Source: Desulfobacteraceae bacterium (lineage in GTDB: Bacteria; Desulfobacterota; Desulfobacteria; Desulfobacterales; SURF-7). Taken from it: a stretch of 5,280 nt of DNA. Positions 1-5,280 of this stretch are shown here, piece by piece (positions within the stretch are counted from its first letter, which is position 1; the number at the start of each line of letters is the position of its first letter). The notes beneath the pieces are model-generated. The model had not been told where the DNA came from. It searched no databases and was given only the letters and a program-made list of their open reading frames with translations. Where the stretch lies: positions 1-5,280 of the forward strand of contig JAUXCK010000238.1 of NCBI GenBank assembly GCA_030618925.1. The letters run 5' to 3'. The translations under genes were made by a program, and so were the position numbers.

Positions 1-704
1 CGCCCCCTGACGACTTCTTCTAAAAAGGTCGGGCTTACTGTATTGACAAAATGGGCGGCAAACACCCCGGAGGCAAGAAAGTCCACTTGAACCCTGTCCC
101 TTGTTGCTTCATAGCTTGCAGGCATATGTTCATAATAGAGCTGTTTCCAGAATTCGGCGGCATCGATGCCCATATCCTCGATATGAGACAGCAGCATGTT
201 TACCGTATGAATATTGTGGATGGTAAAAAGACAGGGAATGCCCATTTTGCGGGACATTGCCGGGATCAGACCTGTCATCCAGTCATTGCAGTGGATGAGG
301 TCCGGCTGAACTTTTGGGATGATGTTGTTCATGACCTCCCGCTGAAATGCAAGGGCGATTTTAGTGTTTACCCAGTCATAACTGGAATACACCCTGTCAA
401 GATAGTAAAACGCCCTGTCTTCTGCGAGGTGGATCCGGTCACTGGGCATTCTTTGTGTGACCGATTTTCGTCCTTTTTTTACCAGGGGCGGAACGCAGTC
501 ATTAAATATGGTTCGATAATCGGGTAACGCCATGTGAACATCAGCACCCTGATCAAAGAGTGCACTGATCAATGCCGCTGACACATCGGCCAGACCCCCG
601 GCCTTGGCTGTCAGGTAATTGGCAATATTCCCCATGCCTTTGGGCAGGTAGGTGACTTCCGGTGTGACGATCAACACACGGGGGTTTTTTAACGGTCGTG
701 GCAT
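1..704 (-). CDS. glgA: Glycogen synthase (ADP-glucose type, GT5), N-terminal part, cut by window edge
   Basis: The visible 234 residues form the N-terminal Rossmann half of a GT5 glycogen/starch synthase, which transfers glucose from ADP-glucose to the growing alpha-1,4-glucan in the cytoplasm. Motifs seen, in order: first beta strand and loop LIVTPEV (11-17), substrate-loop KAGGLADV (34-41, the family K-x-G-G-L), ALPDY (59-63), HCNDWMTGLIPA (138-149, matching the family H-x-D-W-x-T-G motif), TIHNIH (161-166) and NTVSPT (221-226). The C-terminal nucleotide-binding half lies beyond position 1. The start ATG at 702-704 places the first strand about ten residues in, as usual for the family; a weak purine-rich AAAAGGCAGGG precedes it. 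Compared with the common SEVAPLAKTGGL arrangement there are about 12 extra residues between the Glu-Val and the Lys. It lies 104 bp downstream of the phosphorylase on the same strand. Family assignment is firm; the exact subgroup is inferred. Confidence 0.93.
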   Translation of the reverse strand, partial: MPRPLKNPRVLIVTPEVTYLPKGMGNIANYLTAKAGGLADVSAALISALFDQGADVHMALPDYRTIFNDCVPPLVKKGRKSVTQRMPSDRIHLAEDRAFYYLDRVYSSYDWVNTKIALAFQREVMNNIIPKVQPDLIHCNDWMTGLIPAMSRKMGIPCLFTIHNIHTVNMLLSHIEDMGIDAAEFWKQLYYEHMPASYEATRDRVQVDFLASGVFAAHFVNTVSPTFLEEVVRG

Positions 705-716
705 ACCCTGCCTTTT

Positions 717-742
717 CCCAAATCCGGTTTCATGGATTTGGG
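717..742 (-). promoter_or_regulatory. Perfect 9 bp stem-loop just upstream of the glycogen synthase start
   Basis: CCCAAATCC and GGATTTGGG pair perfectly around an 8-base loop (ATGAAACC on the minus strand). The 3' foot of the stem lies 12 bases before the synthase ATG, next to the weak ribosome-binding region. On the minus strand the stem is followed by AAAA and then purines, not a run of T, so it does not look like an intrinsic terminator. A role in translation control, mRNA stability or as a protein-binding inverted repeat is inference; only the symmetry is seen. Confidence 0.5.
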
Positions 743-808
743 TCTGCTGATTATGTTTTTAAACCCTGTTTCCGGCCACGCGCACCGGCCCTTTCCTGTG
801 GCAGTTGA

Positions 809-3358
809 CTATGCCCAGGTGAGAAATCCCGGCGTATTTTTGATCATGTCATCTCCGTGGGGGGTCACACGGGCCGTGAAGCCGTATCGGCCGGCAACAT
901 CACAGGAAAGAAAACAGCCATACGTATAGTGTCCGTCTCCGAGTTCTTTTTCAACCGTCATTTTTTTCAGATGACCGGCTTCCAGTGTATTCGTACTTTT
1001 CAGGTTTCCGTAATAAAGTTCTACTTCTATTTCTTCGGGTAGAAGGTCTCCCATAGAAACCTCTGTGGTCACGTGGAAAGACTCCCCTACACGAAAAGGC
1101 CCTTCATTGTCTCTGACCGGGCGGCTGACGAGAATTGTCCCCCAGTGGGTGTAGAGCCGGCCCTGCAGGGCATTCAGATGTTTGGCTTCCTTTGCCTCGT
1201 CAGCAATGAGCTCATTCAGTCGTCCGGCGGCCGGAAGATAAAAAAGTCTCTCGTATTTTTTAACCATTTTATGAGAACAGAAATCCCGCATTGCCATTTT
1301 CATAGAGGATTTCATTTTTTTCAGCCACCGCTCCGGGATATTTCCGTTTTTCCGTTCATAAAAGCAGGGGATGACGTCATTTTCCAATAGATTATAAAGC
1401 GCCTGGCTTTCTACCATATCCTGGTATTCCCAATCTTCGTACTCTTCTCCATTGCCGATTCGCCACCCTCTTTCATTGGCGTACCCTTCACACCACCATC
1501 CGTCAAGGATGCTCACATTCAGCACACCGTTTGCAGCAGCTTTAATTCCTGATGTACCGCAGGCCTCATAGGGGCGTCTGGGGGTATTCAACCAGATATC
1601 AGCCCCCTGCACCAGGTGTCGTGCAATATTGATGTCATAGTCTTCAAGAAAAACAATTTTATGCCGGATCTCGGGAGTGCTTCCATACTGGATCAGGCGC
1701 TTAATCAATTCTTTACCTTCATTATCTTTTGGATGTGCTTTTCCGGCGAAAATAAACTGCACCGGATGTTCGGTAGAAGAAAGAATCGCTTCAAGCCGGT
1801 CTCGATCATGCAGCAGGAGGTCGGCCCGTTTATAGGCAGCGAAACGCCGGGCAAATCCAATGGTCAGAACATCCTGGTCCAGTACTGTTTCGGCTTCTTT
1901 CATCATGGCCATGGAGGCATTTCTTCTCCCGTATTGTTTGATCATCAAGGTGCGACAGACGCGAATGAGTCTGGAACGGCTTATTTCATGGGCGCGCCAC
2001 AGTTCTTCATCATAAATATCATCGATGCGCTTGATGACCTGGGCATTCTTGGTTTTCATATACCATTCCGGGCCCAGATAGCGTTCGAACAGAAGAGAAT
2101 TTACAACGGAGATCCATGAGGGGATATGTACACCATTGGTGATATGACGGATAGGGATTTCGTTTACCGGCTTGCCGGGCCATACGTGGGCCCACATCCG
2201 TTTGGCTGTATTTCCGTGCAGCTTGCTGACACCGTTGCAGTATTGCGCCATTCGAAGCCCGAGAACGAACATGGAGAGGTCGCTGTCACCGCCGGCCCCT
2301 TTTGGCTGCCCCCAGGATAAAATTTCATCGGCGTCGGTATTCAGGCGATCCTTTAATGGCTCTAGATAGGATTTTACCAGATCAGCAGGAAATTCATCGT
2401 GCCCTGCGGCCACAGGGGTGTGGGTCGTAAAAACCGTTGTGCGGACGGCAATTTCCCTGGCAACGTTAAGATCAACTTTATATGTAGAGATAATTTGCGC
2501 CAGATGCTCCAATGCGGCAAATGCACAATGCCCTTCATTCATATGGCACAATCTAGGATAAATTTTCATGGCTTCGAGGGCGCGCATCCCGCCGATGCCC
2601 AGAAGTACTTCCTGAGCCAGGCGGGTTTTCGGGTCGGCCGCATAAAGTCGGGCGGTGATATCTCTAACCTCTGGTGAGTTTTCCATCAGATTGGTGTCCA
2701 GCAGGAGCAGGGGTATCCGGCCGATCATAATTTTCCAGACCATGGCCCGGATATCACCAGCCGGTCCTGAAATTGTAATATATATCTCATTCCCGTCAGC
2801 ATCTTTTACCCGTTCCACAGGCAGGTGGTAAATATCCGTTTCAGGATACTCCTCCTGCTGCCATCCTTCCTGGTTCAGAAACTGGTGAAAATATCCCCGG
2901 CGATACATGAGTCCGATGCCGATCATGGGCAGTGCCAGATCAGATGCGGCCTTGAGGTGGTCGCCTGCAAGAATTCCAAGACCGCCTGCAAACAAGGGAA
3001 GGCTCTCATGGATGCCGAACTCCATGGAAAAATAGGCGATGGCGTTCTTTCCACCATACGGTGAATTTGAATAGTCGATGGGTTCTTTAACCTGCCGTTC
3101 AAACGTTTCCTTCACCCGTTTCAGATGCGCCAGAAAACTTTCATCCCTGGCCAGATCCTCTAATCGTTCCTGGGGGATCAGGGAAGAAAAAATAATGGGA
3201 TTGCGCCCGGAGCTGTTCCACAGCCTGGGGTTGATCCGTCGGAAAAGTTCGACAGCATCGAGATGCCAGCACCACCACAGATTACGACTCAGCTCCTCTA
3301 TAAATAAAAGAGGCTCGGGAATGTTTGGGAAAACCTGAAAGGTTTGCAGATAGCTCAT
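809..3358 (-). CDS. glgP: Alpha-glucan (glycogen/maltodextrin) phosphorylase, GT35
   Basis: 849-residue PLP-dependent phosphorylase that releases glucose-1-phosphate from non-reducing ends of alpha-1,4-glucans in the cytoplasm. It belongs to the bacterial/archaeal alpha-glucan phosphorylase type (TIGR02094-like, with an N-terminal DUF3417 region), not the E. coli MalP/GlgP type. Seen in order: NLWWCWHLDAVELFRRINP (26-44) in the N-terminal domain, FAGGLGILAGDHLKAASDL (123-141), CHMNEGHCAF (271-280), TTHTPVAAGHDEFP (311-324, His313 probably equal to the active-site His of NHT in muscle phosphorylase), HITNGVHIPSW (405-415), ARRFAAYKRADLL (503-515, Arg505 and Lys510 as likely phosphate ligands) and EACGTSGIKAAANG (598-611), where Lys606 is the expected Schiff-base lysine. 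A beta-rich tail (about 740-849, ending GFLTWA) matches longer members of the group. All key motifs are intact. The ATG at 3358 was chosen over an upstream ATG at 3436 because AAGGA lies 5 bases before it and similarity begins there. The stop is TAG. Confidence 0.95.
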   Translation of the reverse strand: MSYLQTFQVFPNIPEPLLFIEELSRNLWWCWHLDAVELFRRINPRLWNSSGRNPIIFSSLIPQERLEDLARDESFLAHLKRVKETFERQVKEPIDYSNSPYGGKNAIAYFSMEFGIHESLPLFAGGLGILAGDHLKAASDLALPMIGIGLMYRRGYFHQFLNQEGWQQEEYPETDIYHLPVERVKDADGNEIYITISGPAGDIRAMVWKIMIGRIPLLLLDTNLMENSPEVRDITARLYAADPKTRLAQEVLLGIGGMRALEAMKIYPRLCHMNEGHCAFAALEHLAQIISTYKVDLNVAREIAVRTTVFTTHTPVAAGHDEFPADLVKSYLEPLKDRLNTDADEILSWGQPKGAGGDSDLSMFVLGLRMAQYCNGVSKLHGNTAKRMWAHVWPGKPVNEIPIRHITNGVHIPSWISVVNSLLFERYLGPEWYMKTKNAQVIKRIDDIYDEELWRAHEISRSRLIRVCRTLMIKQYGRRNASMAMMKEAETVLDQDVLTIGFARRFAAYKRADLLLHDRDRLEAILSSTEHPVQFIFAGKAHPKDNEGKELIKRLIQYGSTPEIRHKIVFLEDYDINIARHLVQGADIWLNTPRRPYEACGTSGIKAAANGVLNVSILDGWWCEGYANERGWRIGNGEEYEDWEYQDMVESQALYNLLENDVIPCFYERKNGNIPERWLKKMKSSMKMAMRDFCSHKMVKKYERLFYLPAAGRLNELIADEAKEAKHLNALQGRLYTHWGTILVSRPVRDNEGPFRVGESFHVTTEVSMGDLLPEEIEVELYYGNLKSTNTLEAGHLKKMTVEKELGDGHYTYGCFLSCDVAGRYGFTARVTPHGDDMIKNTPGFLTWA

Positions 3359-3363
3359 ATTAG

Positions 3364-3368
3364 TCCTT
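3364..3368 (-). promoter_or_regulatory. Ribosome binding site of the phosphorylase gene
   Basis: The minus strand reads AAGGA, then five bases (CTAAT), then the ATG at 3358. This settles the phosphorylase start: the upstream in-frame ATG at 3436 has no Shine-Dalgarno sequence and would add 26 residues that do not look conserved. Confidence 0.8.
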
Positions 3369-3429
3369 AATAGTTTAAAAAAATACCCTGAATTGAGTGT
3401 CTTTGAAATACCAAACTTATGCCTGGAAC

Positions 3430-3441
3430 ACAACATGTTGT
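3430..3441. promoter_or_regulatory. 12 bp perfect palindrome in the phosphorylase leader, possible operator
   Basis: ACAACATGTTGT is its own reverse complement. It lies about 70 bp upstream of the phosphorylase start, between the fold-back element and the coding region, in AT-rich DNA. The position would suit a dimeric regulator site near a promoter, but no convincing -35/-10 pair was found around it and a single 12 bp palindrome can arise by chance. Function is inferred only from position and symmetry. Confidence 0.25.
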
Positions 3442-3472
3442 TTGATTGGATGGTAAAAAATCAAAATTGGCC

Positions 3473-3591
3473 GGCTTTCTAAAAAGCGTCAAGTTCAAGG
3501 CGTGCAAATCCTGGGGAAGAAGGCGCGCCTGGCAGTACGTCGACTGACTCAGGATGCAGCACAACGCAGAAATTGGATTTTTTACGAAGCC
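3473..3591. repeat. 119 bp imperfect fold-back (MITE/REP-like) intergenic element
   Basis: The ends form a 13 bp inverted repeat: GGCTTTCTAAAAA at 3473-3485 on the plus strand and GGCTTCGTAAAAA read on the minus strand from 3591 to 3579, matching at 11 of 13 bases. The inner arms also mirror each other imperfectly: GCGTTGTGCTGCATCCTGAG on the minus strand resembles GCGTGCAAATCCTGGGG on the plus strand. Near the centre lie CAGTACGTCGACTG and the perfect palindrome AGGCGCGCCT (3521-3530). No open reading frame or target-site duplication is evident. I recall very similar sequences (GGCTTCGTAAAAA, CTGCGTTGTGCTGCATCCT, GCACGCCTTGAA) scattered between genes in Desulfobacterales genomes; this is memory, not a search. 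Its high-coordinate end overlaps the debranching enzyme stop codon. Confidence 0.6.
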
Positions 3592-5280
3592 AGTTTTTTC
3601 CATACCCTGTAAAGCTCGCTAACCCCCCACGCCTGGGCATCGCATCCCCTGTGAAGGTGTGGAAAGTCACCGTCCAGTATCTCCGGCACCTGACCGATAC
3701 AGCCGGTGTTGATGAGTGACGTACTGCTTGCAAGCCAGGCCATGGCTGTTTCCACCCCTTGCTCACCAAAGACCTTCCCCCATGCTTCACAAAAAGAAGG
3801 GAAGACCCACGTCCAGGCAGTCCCGTTGTGATAGGCGGGTTTTCGCCCGGTATCCTCATCTCCCGTATATATTCCCTTGTAAGGATGATGCGGGTCATTG
3901 AGCCGATTTCCATTGTGTACAATTTCAAGAGGCCGGCGGACGGGCCGGTCTGCCAGACTTCGAATCGCACCCGGGACCAGGAGCTCCTGGCAGGCCTCAA
4001 CAACCTTTTTGGTTATTGTCCCGTCGGTCACTGCGTCCAGTGTAACGGCAAAGAGTTGATTCGGCCTCAGGGCATCATCCTGCTCAGCCTTTCTGGCCGG
4101 GGCACCGGGACTGCAGTGGAGGCAGTCGGACAGATATCCCCCGGTTTCAAGCAGAAAAAGGTCCCTGATGGAGTGTTTTACTTTGTTGGCCATCTTTTGC
4201 CACTTTTTTTTAGACGTTAAAGGAGAGATACGGGCCCTCAAGGACAGATAATGATACCAGAGGGCTTGTATTTCTATGGGATATCCTTCCCGCGGGGACC
4301 CTGCCGGATGATTGGTATCCATCCATGAAAAATGGCACGGGCTGAAAACCAGCCCGGATTCCGGGTCCATCCTGACGTTGCCCGGGGTGCCGTGAATGGT
4401 GGCATCTCCGATCGACATCAGAACGTTTCGGATGGTTCTCCGGCCGCACTGCTCTTCTAAAAAACTGTCGTTGCCTTCAAATGCCACCATATCACTGCAC
4501 GCCACACAAAACCATAATGGCGCATCAGATGTATCCCGGTTTCCTGCGTTTTCCCCGTAAATGACATTCGGCAGGGTGCCGTCCTGTTCGAACTTTCCAA
4601 ATTGTTTCAAGATGGCACGTGCAGCTGTTGTCCTGCCGGCTGCGATCAGCCCCCGGGTGAAAATCATGGAATCACGTCCCCAGTCGAGAAACCAGGGGTA
4701 CCCGGCAATCACTGATTTCAGATCCCCTCTTTTTACAATAAAATGGGTCATCGCTTTTTCAAGATTTTTTTCCGGCGGCTGCCGGGAAAGGGAACCGCGG
4801 TCAACAGGTCTTATATTATTTTTCTGAACAGGGTGTTCTTCTTCAAGGGGGGCCAGAATTCGGGCATTCACCGTCATCGTGCCGCCACCCTTTATTTCTG
4901 AAAAAAAGTAGCCGGGGCTGAACAGATCAGAGTCCGGATCCTGACCCCTTTCTTTGTCCTGGGATCGATGCACCATATAGTGCCATTCAGGCTCCCATAC
5001 AAAGCTGCCCGGGAAAGCATGAAGGGCCAGCCTGTGATGGGATGGAGAGAAGATGAACCCGTTGTCTGTCGAACGTACAGCTTCAGGCCATGAATGTTCG
5101 GGTCCCTGATAGGCCTTTGTGACATCATGGCAATTCCGGTTTTCAATATCCGGCCGAACGATCAACCGGATGGGCTTGTGGTTAGCCAGAAGCCCGGCCG
5201 CTCCCTCAGACAGATGACGTGAAAAGGTCATCTGGATCTCATTTTCCTTTTTACCCATGGTCATTTGTATGAAAAGGCAG
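3582..5280 (-). CDS. Glycogen debranching enzyme (amylo-alpha-1,6-glucosidase, GH133-like), 5' end outside window
   Basis: It hydrolyses the alpha-1,6-linked glucose stubs left at branch points after phosphorylase has shortened the outer chains; cytoplasmic. Numbering is from the first visible Met at 5264. Residues 30-140 are the later part of the N-terminal domain of bacterial/archaeal debranching enzymes (RLIVRPDIENRN, EPEWHYMVHR, ERGQDPDSDLFSPGYF). Residues about 170-560 are the (alpha/alpha)6 GDE_C catalytic domain: GYPWFLDWGRDSMIFTRGL (189-206 region), TSDAPLWF, FSWMDTN (312-318), YPIEIQALWY, LRPNQLFAV, YHNGTAWTWV (478-487), QVPEILDGD (525-533) and AQAWGVSELYRVW. Asp316 and Glu528 are candidate catalytic acids, by inference. 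There is no fused 4-alpha-glucanotransferase domain, unlike eukaryotic enzymes. The true start is probably beyond 5280: the frame stays open to the edge, the Met codons at 5264, 5258 and 5231 lack well-placed Shine-Dalgarno sites, and relatives carry more N-terminal sequence. The TAA stop and last codons lie inside the fold-back element. Confidence 0.9.
   Translation of the reverse strand, partial: CLFIQMTMGKKENEIQMTFSRHLSEGAAGLLANHKPIRLIVRPDIENRNCHDVTKAYQGPEHSWPEAVRSTDNGFIFSPSHHRLALHAFPGSFVWEPEWHYMVHRSQDKERGQDPDSDLFSPGYFFSEIKGGGTMTVNARILAPLEEEHPVQKNNIRPVDRGSLSRQPPEKNLEKAMTHFIVKRGDLKSVIAGYPWFLDWGRDSMIFTRGLIAAGRTTAARAILKQFGKFEQDGTLPNVIYGENAGNRDTSDAPLWFCVACSDMVAFEGNDSFLEEQCGRRTIRNVLMSIGDATIHGTPGNVRMDPESGLVFSPCHFSWMDTNHPAGSPREGYPIEIQALWYHYLSLRARISPLTSKKKWQKMANKVKHSIRDLFLLETGGYLSDCLHCSPGAPARKAEQDDALRPNQLFAVTLDAVTDGTITKKVVEACQELLVPGAIRSLADRPVRRPLEIVHNGNRLNDPHHPYKGIYTGDEDTGRKPAYHNGTAWTWVFPSFCEAWGKVFGEQGVETAMAWLASSTSLINTGCIGQVPEILDGDFPHLHRGCDAQAWGVSELYRVWKKLAS

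Noticed and set aside
51..527. 158-codon plus-strand ORF opposite the glycogen synthase
   Set aside because: It is the antisense shadow of the GT5 N-terminal domain, which is clearly coding on the minus strand.
689..733. 14-codon leader-like ORF on the minus strand starting in the hairpin loop (MKPDLGKGRVCHDR, stop) and overlapping the synthase start
   Set aside because: It has no ribosome-binding site and no run of regulatory codons. It probably exists only because ATG falls in the loop.
755..808. GC-rich sequence after the phosphorylase stop as a possible intrinsic terminator
   Set aside because: Only short self-complementary blocks (GGCC, CCGG) and a 5 bp GCCAC/GTGGC pair with a long loop are present, with no U-tract directly after a stable stem.
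1616..2119. 167-codon plus-strand ORF opposite the phosphorylase
   Set aside because: It is antisense to highly conserved phosphorylase motifs, and its translation shows no domain of its own.
3381..3433. Sigma-70-like promoter boxes for the phosphorylase (TTGTGT with TATTTC at 17 bp; TTTCAA with TATTTT)
   Set aside because: Each pair matches the consensus poorly, and AT-rich leaders give many such matches. No sigma-54 GG/GC pattern was found either.
3359..3436. 26-residue upstream extension of the phosphorylase from an ATG at 3436
   Set aside because: That ATG has no Shine-Dalgarno site and the added residues do not resemble the family N-terminus. The ATG at 3358 has AAGGA at 5-base spacing and begins the recognisable N-terminal domain.
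3479..4003. 174-codon minus-strand ORF overlapping the 3' part of the debranching gene in another frame
   Set aside because: It lies inside a well-supported coding region and the fold-back element, and its arginine- and serine-rich translation has no recognisable domain.

Overview
The window holds part of a bacterial glycogen metabolism cluster. All three genes lie on the minus strand and are read from the high-coordinate end toward position 1: a glycogen-debranching amylo-alpha-1,6-glucosidase (start missing, entering at 5280), a complete PLP-dependent alpha-glucan phosphorylase, and the first 234 residues of an ADP-glucose-type glycogen synthase (leaving at position 1). The protein types, the gene order, the modest base composition and the style of the intergenic repeat suggest a Desulfobacterota (Desulfobacterales-like) genome. 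That assignment rests on remembered resemblance, not on a search.

Layout by region. 5280-3582: debranching enzyme, C-terminal part of its N-terminal domain plus the whole (alpha/alpha)6 catalytic domain. 3591-3473: a 119 bp imperfect fold-back element with 13 bp terminal inverted repeats; one end of it forms the last codons and the stop of the debranching gene. 3472-3359: AT-rich leader with a 12 bp palindrome and a good Shine-Dalgarno site for the phosphorylase. 3358-809: phosphorylase. 808-705: 104 bp spacer with a perfect 9 bp stem-loop just upstream of the synthase start. 704-1: synthase N-terminus.

The genes form both arms of glycogen turnover. The phosphorylase shortens outer chains to glucose-1-phosphate and the debranching enzyme removes the 1,6-linked stubs left behind. 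The synthase extends chains from ADP-glucose. The 223 bp and 104 bp gaps both carry structured sequence, so the genes could be co-transcribed but separately tuned, or could have separate promoters; no convincing promoter or intrinsic terminator was found.

I found no RNA gene, CRISPR array, transposase or new multi-gene system. The plus strand appears to hold no genes. The points most worth following up are the fold-back element that supplies a stop codon, the 12-residue insertion near the synthase KxGGL motif, and the stem-loop ahead of the synthase.
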